From contig NZ_AZGA01000041.1 in NCBI RefSeq assembly GCF_001436375.1, forward strand, positions 1 through 41,359: a DNA stretch of 41,359 nucleotides. The letters run 5' to 3'. Source of the stretch: Agrilactobacillus composti DSM 18527 = JCM 14202 (lineage in GTDB: Bacteria > Bacillota > Bacilli > Lactobacillales > Lactobacillaceae). Numbering within the stretch: position 1 is the first letter of the stretch; every line of letters starts with the position of its first letter. Below, in pieces: positions 16,626-23,729 of this stretch. The translations under genes and the position numbers were made by a program. The notes beneath the pieces were generated by a model. That model saw only the letters and a list, made by a program, of their open reading frames with translations. It did not search any database and was not told the origin of the DNA.

Positions 16626-17219
16626 ATGAATCCAGATAATAACGATTTATTCCGGGAAATTGGTCACTTCATGCATCTTTCCCGCCGTTTACTTTGGCAA
16701 CAACAAGCCCAACCCCATCATCATGGCCAAGCGCGGCTACTACGGGCCATTGCCGATGAAGACAATTTGACCCAAGCCCGCATCGCGGAAATTTTAGATA
16801 TCCGGCCTTCTTCCGTATCTGAAATCTTGGGCAAGTTGGAACAAAAAGGCTTGATCACCCGCACCCCTGATGAAAACGATGGTCGGATCACCCGGGTATC
16901 CATCACCGATGCTGGTAAAGAACGCTTGCAATCTGCTGAAGCTTCCTTTGGGGAAATCAATGACCAAATCTTCAGTGGCTTAAGCGAGGAAGAACAAACC
17001 CAATTGATCGGGTTATTGCAAAAATTAAATACCGATCTTGAAGGTAAAGTTAAACCCATGGGCCCGGACTTTGACGGTCATCCCCATGGTCCTCGGGGCT
17101 TTGGGCCTAGAGGTCCTCGGGGCTTTGGTGGGCCTCGCGGTTTTGACGGCCCCCACGGTCATCATCACCATGGCGGCGGCTTCGGCGGCCCCAACAGCAT
17201 TCAAATTTTCTTCAGATAA
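16626..17219 (+). CDS. MarR-family regulator with a His/Gly/Arg-rich C-terminal tail
   Basis: 197 residues. The winged-helix core lies at about 35-145: LTQARIAEILDIRPSSVSEI (recognition helix), LEQKGLITRTPDENDGRITR (wing), VSITDAGKERL. MarR proteins bind palindromes as dimers and release on ligand or oxidation. Residues about 148-197 are a disordered tail of PRGFG/GPRG repeats ending in HGHHHHGGGFGG, with seven His; an HHH triplet also occurs near residue 33. Such a tail suggests metal binding, or RNA/DNA contact through the RGF repeats; both are inference. The tail is encoded partly by a 17-base direct repeat (17088-17104 and 17112-17128), so its length may vary. AAAGGAGA lies upstream of ATG 16626. 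The gene is monocistronic and autoregulated by the operators above. Confidence 0.88.
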   Translation: MNPDNNDLFREIGHFMHLSRRLLWQQQAQPHHHGQARLLRAIADEDNLTQARIAEILDIRPSSVSEILGKLEQKGLITRTPDENDGRITRVSITDAGKERLQSAEASFGEINDQIFSGLSEEEQTQLIGLLQKLNTDLEGKVKPMGPDFDGHPHGPRGFGPRGPRGFGGPRGFDGPHGHHHHGGGFGGPNSIQIFFR

Positions 17220-17233
17220 ACTAGTTCAACTCT

Positions 17234-17281
17234 AAAAAAGGGGTTCCCATCAGGCATGTGCCTAGTGGGAACCCCTTTTTT
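17234..17281. terminator. Strong bidirectional terminator
   Basis: A 16-bp perfect stem (17234-17249 with 17266-17281) that begins with six A and ends with six T. The loop itself holds an AGGCA/TGCCT hairpin. It serves the MarR gene and the convergent CPBP protease gene. Confidence 0.92.
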
Positions 17282-17349
17282 GCTACCTCGTAAATAAAAG
17301 CCGAGGGCCAAAATCACTGCGCAGCCTTCAAAAATAGCCCCATCCTGGC

Positions 17350-18108
17350 TCAATTGACGACTAACTTCGTGCGCCGTTGCCAGAAGATAACGGCTAAGAC
17401 CACGAAAATAAGGGCTAAAGCTAAGTCAAAAAACCAAGGATTGCTGACCGAACTGTTGAAACTACCATAAAGCAACCCATCAAAAGTATCAATCAACCCA
17501 TGGGCCATAACGGGTAACCAAATATTGGCGCTTAACAAGTAGATAACGGCAAAGAACAAGCCCATCCCCATGGCATAAATAACTTGCAGCAAGGTCGCCG
17601 TCAAGGCCGCCGGGTTATTTAAAACGTTTATCAAATGCACGCCTCCAAAGGTAGCGCCACTTAGCACCGCTGTCCAAAGCGGGGATAAATGGAAATTATC
17701 TTTGAATCCCCCGATGAATATCCCTCGGAAAACATATTCTTCCATTAAAGCCGTGCTAAAACCAAACAAAACGGCCAGGATAATATTATCAGCGGCGATG
17801 CTGAACTTAGGATGATTGGCAAAATCACTGATCATCACCAGTACGATGGGGCTGAGTAACAGCCAAGCCTTGCCTGGCGTCTTCTGATTGAACCGAATCC
17901 GAATATGCAAGTAAAAACGATTGATCCCTAACCAAACCAACAGGGGGATCACTTCACTCAATATGTTATAAGCCAAGTAAAATGTGTCTTGTCTCAAATT
18001 CAACCCCATCAACCCCAGCAACCAAGCTGCGGCAAATGGTGAAACGGTTGCTAAAACTAAAATGAGTACAACAACACCTAGAAAAAAGACGATTCGATTT
18101 TTGCGCAT
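17350..18108 (-). CDS. CPBP-family intramembrane metalloprotease (CAAX/Abi type)
   Basis: 252 residues with about eight TM segments. All three CPBP motifs are present: EEYVFRG (EExxxR, about residue 123), FGGVH (FxxxH) and HGLID (HxxxD/N), giving the Glu/His metal site inside the membrane. In lactobacilli such proteins often give immunity to bacteriocins or are linked to peptide systems (PlnI, SkkI). This makes the small peptide gene 260 bases upstream on the same strand notable, although two terminators separate them. AAGGGG precedes ATG 18108. The substrate is unknown. Confidence 0.88.
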   Translation of the reverse strand: MRKNRIVFFLGVVVLILVLATVSPFAAAWLLGLMGLNLRQDTFYLAYNILSEVIPLLVWLGINRFYLHIRIRFNQKTPGKAWLLLSPIVLVMISDFANHPKFSIAADNIILAVLFGFSTALMEEYVFRGIFIGGFKDNFHLSPLWTAVLSGATFGGVHLINVLNNPAALTATLLQVIYAMGMGLFFAVIYLLSANIWLPVMAHGLIDTFDGLLYGSFNSSVSNPWFFDLALALIFVVLAVIFWQRRTKLVVN

Positions 18109-18261
18109 GTAAACCCCTTCTTCCCCTCATATAAAATGTATTCAATCTGTATGTCCAATATTAAACCATGTTCCCTATGTAAAAGGACAGTTATTTGCAC
18201 GGTCCTAGGTATTTCAAGGTTAAATCTCGCCGGTATCCCATCTAAAAGCGAAAATTAGCGC

Positions 18262-18295
18262 AAAAAAAAAACTTTAATGATTAACATCATTAAAG
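18262..18295 (-). terminator. Second terminator downstream of the small peptide gene
   Basis: A 10-bp perfect stem (18272-18281 with 18286-18295), tetraloop, followed on the minus strand by ten T. It backs up the hairpin immediately before it. Confidence 0.85.
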
Positions 18296-18305
18296 CCCTC
18301 CAAAA

Positions 18306-18343
18306 TAAAAAAGTGCCTAGATGGCACTAGTGCCCTCTAGGCA
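18306..18343 (-). terminator. First terminator of the small peptide gene
   Basis: A long hairpin within 18314-18343 with outer arms TGCCTAGA/TCTAGGCA and inner arms GGCAC/GTGCC, then a T-rich tract on the minus strand. It begins 25 bases after the peptide stop codon. Confidence 0.88.
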
Positions 18344-18368
18344 ACAACAGTCTTAGTTAATCTAACGA

Positions 18369-18485
18369 TTAAGCAAAGATTGAGCGAAGAATGCTGCTGA
18401 CGAATTTAAGTGGTTGTGCAACAAAACCTTCAACGAAAGTTGCGATGTTGCCAAACGCATTAGTAATAGCAGAAATTAATTGCAT
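18369..18485 (-). CDS. Unannotated 38-residue hydrophobic peptide
   Basis: Begins MQLISAITNAFGNIA and ends SSILRSIFA. The body is a mostly hydrophobic, helix-compatible sequence with one Glu (19), one Lys (27), one Arg (34), a single Pro (25) and no Cys. There is no signal peptide or double-glycine leader. Coding status is supported by AGAGGAGGA ten bases before the ATG, a promoter with 17-base spacing and two tandem terminators matched to this strand. I do not recognise a family. By character it could be a leaderless bacteriocin, a phenol-soluble-modulin-like peptide, a membrane-active toxin or a signalling peptide. A CPBP protease gene lies downstream on the same strand. The predicted mRNA is about 215 nt, nearly all of it devoted to this peptide. 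Confidence 0.78.
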   Translation of the reverse strand: MQLISAITNAFGNIATFVEGFVAQPLKFVSSILRSIFA

Positions 18486-18525
18486 GTTTGATATCCTCCT
18501 CTTATTGGTAATTTAGTACACTTAC

Positions 18526-18554
18526 ACAATACAATAGTTTGGCAGTTCTGTCAC
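18526..18554 (-). promoter_or_regulatory. Promoter of the 38-residue peptide gene
   Basis: On the minus strand GTGACA (18554-18549), 17 bases, TATTGT (18531-18526). Transcription would start near 18519 and give a leader of about 34 bases ending in the strong ribosome site. Confidence 0.65.
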
Positions 18555-18573
18555 CCTTATCCGACTGATATAA

Positions 18574-18587
18574 CGAATTTGTCATAC
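18574..18587 (-). promoter_or_regulatory. Motif GTATGACAAATTCG, copy 1 (upstream of the peptide promoter)
   Basis: This 14-base string reads toward the peptide gene and lies about 20 bases upstream of its -35 box, where an activator could bind. It is preceded by a second AATTCG half. The identical 14 bases occur at 19414-19427 facing the LysM gene. Confidence 0.4.
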
Positions 18588-18599
18588 GAATTTAATACA

Positions 18600-19413
18600 G
18601 TCCACCAAACAAAAATTATGATTGTGCAGTTATTTTTTCCAAATCGCTAATAATTTATAACCCAACGTTAGCCCGGTGTCATAAATTCATGCTGGCAAAT
18701 GATACGGGTCAATCTACTGGCTTTGGTATCTATACCATCTACCTAGCTTCCCTTCATTTATAGCATCTCCCCCAGATCCGCTTGAAATTAACCTCAAAAA
18801 TCCAATCGGGTCAATCGACTGAAATAGATATTAGAAAAACATGTTATTAAATGATTTTGCGAAAAGTTAGGCTTTAGAAACAAAATCATTAAGTTACTGC
18901 AGAAGCAGCACACTATTTGATGTTTATTTTACTATCTTTTGACTTTATTGCTTAAATTCATGACCAATTTTAGACACTTTTATCAATCTGTTCATGAACC
19001 GCATTCTTTTTGAAAAGTGACGTTTTTTTGAATAGTTGTCTGAAAAAAATCATTTTACTAAGCCACCTTTTCGGTCTATTTTCCCGACTAATTTCAATGC
19101 AACAAAATTATGTAAACATTCTCATAAGTTTATAATCCTTTTATATCAGCCATTTGCTTCAGGCCAAAATTGTCTACTTTTGTAGTCCAATTCGAAATTT
19201 TGATCAGCTTGAACCGGCAAAATTCTTCAAAATTCCCGACGAAAATTTGGGGGACTTTGAATTATTTTTGAACATTTTTCGGTTTTTTCGGGAAAAAACA
19301 GGTCATTTTTTGAAACTTTTTTTAAAAAATGCTTCTTTTTTGTAATATTTCGCCTGTGGCTCATTATGCAATGCAATGGCGTCTCTAGAAAAAAGTGACG
19401 AAAATTCGTTCCA
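18600..19413. other. AT-rich intergenic region without a convincing gene
   Basis: About 0.8 kb with no open frame carrying a ribosome site on either strand. It contains a 10-bp inverted repeat (18850-18859 with 18881-18890) and palindromes TGGTATCTATACCA (18724-18737) and GTTCATGAAC (about 18990). CGGGTCAATC-N-ACTG is a direct repeat at 18705 and 18807. There is an isolated TATAAT at 19131-19136, and several homopolymer A/T runs from 19020 to 19335. The base composition differs clearly from the flanking genes. It may be a decayed gene, a long regulatory region for the LysM gene, or acquired DNA. Confidence 0.5.
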
Positions 19414-19427
19414 GTATGACAAATTCG
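19414..19427 (+). promoter_or_regulatory. Motif GTATGACAAATTCG, copy 2 (upstream of the LysM gene)
   Basis: Identical over 14 bases to the copy at 18574-18587 and also preceded by AATTCG, here 12 bases upstream (19404-19409). It is oriented toward the LysM protein gene and lies about 160 bases before its start. Confidence 0.4.
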
Positions 19428-19500
19428 CGTTTTCTGACTTCAAACGTTAACAGTCCTGAAATGTAACTGCAATAAATAAAAGCTATTCTAGGTCTCGTGT

Positions 19501-19541
19501 TAAAGTTGTTCCGGCGAAAAAAAAGCCGGGGCTAAACTTTA
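19501..19541 (+). promoter_or_regulatory. Structured 5' leader of the LysM gene
   Basis: Nested inverted repeat: TAAAGTT (19501-19507) with AACTTTA (19535-19541) and, inside, CCGGC with GCCGG closing a loop with eight A. There is no T run, so it is not a terminator. It may stabilise a highly translated mRNA, or regulate it. Confidence 0.5.
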
Positions 19542-19589
19542 GAGAAATTTGTTGCTAATTCGGACAAGTATAAAGGAGTTTTCTATATA

Positions 19590-20213
19590 ATGAAAAAAAG
19601 TACACTTATTGCATTCGCATTCGCTGGTGCTCTTACTGCAGTTACAGCTTTAAACCCTGGTCACGCAAGCGCCGCTGTAGATAATGGCAATGGCACAGTT
19701 ACCGTTCAAGCTGGTGATTCTTACATGAGCATTGCTAATAGCAAAGGCATGAGCGTTGCTGCTTTGGAACAATTAAATGGTCGTCAAGTTGGCGGTTATG
19801 ATGTCATTTACCCTGGCGAAACTGTTAGTGTTAACACTAACAACACCGCTGCTACAACACAAACTGCTACAACACAGCAAACAGCAGCTACGACACAACA
19901 AAGTGTTAGCCAAGCCCCTGCTGCTACTACACAAACTGCCACACAATCAGCTGGCTCTTATAAGATTTCTTTCTACGATCCAGCTGTCTTAGGTTCTAAC
20001 ATGGGTTACAACGGTGTTGCCGCTAACTTATCTGTTTTCCCTAAGGGCACACACTTACGCATTACCTTATCTGATGGTACTGTCTTAGACCGTGTTGTTA
20101 ACGATACTGGTACATTCGCTTATTCTAACCCACAACAATTAGATGTTGCTATGCCAAATGCTTCAATTCCTTCATATGGCGTAACTACTGCATCTGTTCA
20201 AGTGATCGGCTAA
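19590..20213 (+). CDS. Secreted LysM-domain protein with C-terminal double-psi-barrel-like (3D/RlpA-type) domain
   Basis: 207 residues. The signal peptide is about 1-28 (MKKSTLIAFAFAGALTAV, cleavage after ASA). A single LysM lies at about 36-82 (VQAGDSYMSIANSKGMSVAA, YPGETVSV), which binds peptidoglycan glycan chains. A Thr/Gln/Ala-rich linker covers about 83-118. The C-terminal domain (about 120-207; FPKGTHLRITLSDGTVLDRV, VNDTGTFAYSNPQQLDVAMP) resembles 3D/RlpA-like barrels, including a DTG, but I see only part of the catalytic Asp set, so enzymatic activity is uncertain. Codon use is strongly biased toward optimal codons (GCT, ACA, GGT, CAA), unlike most neighbours, predicting very high expression. 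AAAGGAG lies upstream of the ATG. It has its own terminator and is monocistronic. Confidence 0.85.
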   Translation: MKKSTLIAFAFAGALTAVTALNPGHASAAVDNGNGTVTVQAGDSYMSIANSKGMSVAALEQLNGRQVGGYDVIYPGETVSVNTNNTAATTQTATTQQTAATTQQSVSQAPAATTQTATQSAGSYKISFYDPAVLGSNMGYNGVAANLSVFPKGTHLRITLSDGTVLDRVVNDTGTFAYSNPQQLDVAMPNASIPSYGVTTASVQVIG

Positions 20214-20232
20214 TTTCAATTTAAATTCTGGG

Positions 20233-20263
20233 CTGCAGACCTTTGTCTGCAGTCTTTTTTTTT
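20233..20263 (+). terminator. Strong terminator of the LysM gene
   Basis: CTGCAGAC (20233-20240) pairs with GTCTGCAG (20245-20252) around a 4-base loop, then TC and nine T. Confidence 0.93.
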
Positions 20264-20360
20264 CAGGTTTTTATCACCCCATCACCCGCTAGTTGCAGGG
20301 ATTACCCCTATCCCTTAGCCAATGCTTTATAATAGAAGCAAAGGGATTGGGGGAATATTT

Positions 20361-21554
20361 ATGGCAAAAGCCAAAGCACCACAGCTCAAGGTGGTCATTC
20401 CACCGCAAATCGCTAAAGAAGTGGGCTTACGAGCCGGAGATTCAGTAAACATGCACGTTCAAGACAACAATGTGGTCCTTGAAAGTACGGACGCCGATCC
20501 AAACAAACAAGAGATCAAGATTCACTGGTTTGCCCTGCCGGCCTTCGTAGCCACCATAATTTTCTTGGCTTATTTCTTAATTCAAAAGCAGTTTTTAATT
20601 CCGTTGACTGGACGACTTTCTATCAGTGCCGCGGTAATTATTCTTGGGGGCGTCAGCGGCATCCTCGCTTTTATCACATTTTATATTCGCAATGGTAAAC
20701 AAGACCGTAATCGCACCTTAAAGGGCTTATACTGGCGCAACTTCCCCGTGGTTTTACTGTCCTTCACCATTATTTTGGCCTTGGCCTTAATCGCCATCTT
20801 TTGGTTCATGGGGATCCTCTTCAAAGATGCCGCCTTTGACCCGTACACCGCTAGCGTTTTATTTCTATTATTTACGTTGACTATCAATTATTTCATGGTG
20901 TACGCAGCCTTGCATATTAACTCCGAAATGCTGGTGCGTCTGTTGATCACGGTCATCGTCAGCGGTGTACTGGCCTCTATGGTGACCAATAGCGATAATC
21001 ACTGGTGGCAAACAAATCTAAGCTTTTTAGGCACGAAACATGCCAATTATAGCTGGCAGTTCAACTTAACTTTGATGGTCTCCGCCTTATTGATGGTGGG
21101 TTTGATTGACTATTTATTCGTGTGGCTGCACCGCAAATATCCCCAGAATTTGGGATTAAGTATCTTACGGGTGCTTTTAGCCATCATGGCATTTTCGCTA
21201 TTTGGTGTTGGGGCCTTTGCCAATAATGGGCAAGGCCTGTTGCACTTGCTCCATGATCTCACTGCCTGGGGCTTAGTGGCCGTCTTGGGGCTCACTGTCA
21301 TCCTCATTCGCTGGCTGTTGCCCAAGGGCGCCAGTTCCCGGCAGTTTCAAATTATCTCCGACGTGATCGTCGCCTTGCTGCTGGTGGACTTTATCCTCTT
21401 CAAATATGTGGGCTACTTCTCCTTGACCGCCTTTCAACTGGTGGCCTTTGATTTAGCCTTTTCTTGGATTTTACTGCTACTGAGCACCCTGCGCCGTTTA
21501 TCTTTGCGCGATGACTTGTCCGTCACCGTCAAACTGGCCGCCAATGACCAGTAA
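20361..21554 (+). CDS. AbrB/SpoVT-type swapped-hairpin domain fused to a 10-TM membrane domain (DUF998-like)
   Basis: 397 residues. Residues about 5-48 (LKVVIPPQIAKEVGLRAGD, SVNMHVQDNNVVLES) are a typical AbrB/MazE fold, normally a dimeric DNA-binding module. After a short charged linker come about 10 TM helices. Their central part, LSFLGTKHANYSWQFNLTLM, resembles the DUF998 membrane family (a conserved LG before a TM). The function is unknown. A membrane-tethered transcription regulator, or an AbrB fold reused for dimerisation, are both possible. I start at ATG 20361, which follows GGGGGAA and directly precedes the AbrB domain; the upstream ATG at 20322 has no ribosome site. The gene stands alone between two terminators. 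Confidence 0.8.
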   Translation: MAKAKAPQLKVVIPPQIAKEVGLRAGDSVNMHVQDNNVVLESTDADPNKQEIKIHWFALPAFVATIIFLAYFLIQKQFLIPLTGRLSISAAVIILGGVSGILAFITFYIRNGKQDRNRTLKGLYWRNFPVVLLSFTIILALALIAIFWFMGILFKDAAFDPYTASVLFLLFTLTINYFMVYAALHINSEMLVRLLITVIVSGVLASMVTNSDNHWWQTNLSFLGTKHANYSWQFNLTLMVSALLMVGLIDYLFVWLHRKYPQNLGLSILRVLLAIMAFSLFGVGAFANNGQGLLHLLHDLTAWGLVAVLGLTVILIRWLLPKGASSRQFQIISDVIVALLLVDFILFKYVGYFSLTAFQLVAFDLAFSWILLLLSTLRRLSLRDDLSVTVKLAANDQ

Positions 21555-21600
21555 CGCTGCGCCTTGATGGGTGCTGAAAGTCGGCTGATCACGGCACAAT

Positions 21601-21639
21601 AAAAGGGACCTCTGCCAAAAAAAGGCAAGGGTCCCTTTT
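21601..21639. terminator. Convergent bidirectional terminator
   Basis: AAAAGGGACC (21601-21610) pairs with GGTCCCTTTT (21630-21639), and an inner TGCC/GGCA stem closes a run of A. It lies between the AbrB-fusion gene and the convergent antiporter gene; the T run is short. Confidence 0.75.
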
Positions 21640-21642
21640 AAA

Positions 21643-23625
21643 TTATTTTTGAAAAATTTCAATATTTTGTAAATAAGTGATTTCATCAATGGAAATCCGT
21701 TGTTGCAGTTTCTCGGCTAGTTCCGCGGTGATATCTTTGTTGGCCACGGCAGCTTGAATTAATTCGTATTCCGCATGGAAGGCCTTCATAAACATTTGAT
21801 AAATGATATCAGAATCCACGGATTTAATGCGAATGCGCCGGTGTCTGGTTTGATAGAAACGCCGGACGATACCGGCCTCCACTTCGTTATCCTTAGCCTT
21901 AGTTTTCAAAAACGCCATGATTGCATGATACCCGGCATCTTCAATGGGCAAAATATCCTCGCCGTGATTTTCAAAAGCCTGACGCCAAAAGATTTCCTCC
22001 AGGGCAATAGGCGCGGTCAAGAAGGCTTCTTGAACCCGGGACATGCTCTTATACATTTTGCCAAAGTGCAAACTAAAGCGCAGCCGCAAAATCACGTTCT
22101 TCCACACTTTTTCATCCGCGGTGAAGTTGTTCAAGCTAATGAATTCATTATAATACTTCAGTTCATCATCGGTGACTTTCCCTTGTTTATGCAGGGCTTC
22201 AATGGCTTGACGCTCCACGGCATGGCTTTCCCGCATCAATTGCCGCCGGATTCGGCCATTGGGCGTCCGGTTTAAAATCAATTGTTGTTGCAAGGCATCG
22301 ATGACCACTTGGGCTTCCGCGGGATGGTCTTTTTCTTGCCGCAGGGCTTTGATAGCCGCACTGATCATCCGCCGGACCCAATCAAAGGAATGCACGGCCC
22401 CTTTTTTCGTAGGTAACAAAATGGGGATAAAAACCGTGGGCATGATCAAACTGATGAAGATGATCACTGCCGCCATGAAAATCAACGGCGCACGGTAGAT
22501 GAAAGTTTTCCCGGCAATTAATACAGGAATAGAAAAAGCCAAGGATAAGGTGATGGTCCCATGGGCGCCGCTTAGGGCCATGATCAAACTATCCCGCCAA
22601 CTTTGCTTTTTGGTGGTATGGGTCTTAATGAGATACTTACCCCAAATTAAGCGCAGTAAGGTTTTAGCTACATAAACGAAAGCAGCGGCCCAAAACAGAT
22701 TCCAGATCAAGCGCTGGGATTGGCGCATGGAGTTGATCACATCTGGCAGGGACAACCCCAACAAGATGAACACACTCCCGGATAAGATGCCATCCACGAT
22801 TTCCCAAACACTACGGCTGACCATTTGCATCCGAGAAGAGGTCAACCGCAGGCGATTACGTTCTGAACCTTGCACTAGCCCAGCGGCAACCACGGCTAAA
22901 ATCCCGGATAGGTTTAAATAAGTGGCGACCAAATAAACCAAAAATGGCGTAATCAGTTGAATGGAGACCATGATCAAAGAGGTATCGTCATGATAATGAA
23001 TCAAAACCATCCGGGATGTGACGATCAATAAGCCCAGTAACGCCCCTAACACCAGGCCACCTAAGAACTCTAATAAAAAAGTCCCAATGGCGCCGTTCAA
23101 TGAAAATGAACCGGAAATATAGGCGGTCAAGGCCACGTCAAAGGTGACGATACCTGCCGCATCATTAAACAGCGACTCATTTTGTAGAATACCGGCTTGC
23201 TCTTGGGCAATGGGATTGGCCTGGAAAATGGAATTCACCGCTGAAGCGTCCGTTGGTGTCACGATAGCTACTAGGGCAAAAGCCAGGCTCAAAGGCAAAA
23301 TGGGAAATAATGTGTACAAACTAATCCCCACTACCAAGACAGTGACAATGACCAAGCCAATCGCTAATGATATAATATTCGTAATCGAACGCCCAATCCA
23401 TAACCGGGAACTATTTTGAGCTTCATTGAACAGTAATGGTGCAATGATCGCAAAGGAAAATGCGGAAGGATCTAAATGAAAATGGCTATAAACTGGTAAA
23501 ACTGCCAAAATAGCCCCAATTGCGATTAGAAAAAATGGTAAAGGTACGGCACTGAGATGGCGGGCAAATACATTGCCGGCTACCACCGCCGCTAAAATAA
23601 TTGTGATTAAGAATACCTGATCCAT
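21643..23625 (-). CDS. Na+/H+ antiporter, CPA1 (NhaP/NhaK) family
   Basis: 660 residues. The membrane domain (about 1-410, 12 TM) carries the CPA1 ion-site signatures VTPTDASAVNSIF and NESLFNDAAGIV with the Asp/Asn-Asp pair, and a late GAHGTITLSLAFSIP. A hydrophilic C-terminal domain of about 245 residues, rich in charged helices, follows. It likely regulates activity or senses pH, as in other long CPA1 members. The role is Na+(K+)/H+ exchange for pH and salt homeostasis, complementing Kup in this window. Start ATG 23625 has AGGGAG about nine bases upstream. It is divergent from the VanZ-RDD gene with about 100 bases between them. Confidence 0.92.
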   Translation of the reverse strand: MDQVFLITIILAAVVAGNVFARHLSAVPLPFFLIAIGAILAVLPVYSHFHLDPSAFSFAIIAPLLFNEAQNSSRLWIGRSITNIISLAIGLVIVTVLVVGISLYTLFPILPLSLAFALVAIVTPTDASAVNSIFQANPIAQEQAGILQNESLFNDAAGIVTFDVALTAYISGSFSLNGAIGTFLLEFLGGLVLGALLGLLIVTSRMVLIHYHDDTSLIMVSIQLITPFLVYLVATYLNLSGILAVVAAGLVQGSERNRLRLTSSRMQMVSRSVWEIVDGILSGSVFILLGLSLPDVINSMRQSQRLIWNLFWAAAFVYVAKTLLRLIWGKYLIKTHTTKKQSWRDSLIMALSGAHGTITLSLAFSIPVLIAGKTFIYRAPLIFMAAVIIFISLIMPTVFIPILLPTKKGAVHSFDWVRRMISAAIKALRQEKDHPAEAQVVIDALQQQLILNRTPNGRIRRQLMRESHAVERQAIEALHKQGKVTDDELKYYNEFISLNNFTADEKVWKNVILRLRFSLHFGKMYKSMSRVQEAFLTAPIALEEIFWRQAFENHGEDILPIEDAGYHAIMAFLKTKAKDNEVEAGIVRRFYQTRHRRIRIKSVDSDIIYQMFMKAFHAEYELIQAAVANKDITAELAEKLQQRISIDEITYLQNIEIFQK

Positions 23626-23729
23626 AAACCCCAGCTCCCTTGTCGTACTTTACGCTCATTTTACATCTAAGTCCCGTTTTATGTCAGGCATCGTGCACTT
23701 ATTCTTATCTTAGGAGGTTTTATGGCATC

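Noticed and set aside
18850-18890. 10-bp inverted repeat as a terminator or mobile-element end
   Set aside because: There is no T run next to either arm, no transposase frame and no flanking target duplication.
19154-19345. 63-residue plus-strand reading frame in the AT-rich gap
   Set aside because: It starts at TTG without a ribosome site, has skewed Phe/Lys composition caused by A/T runs, and resembles no protein family I know.
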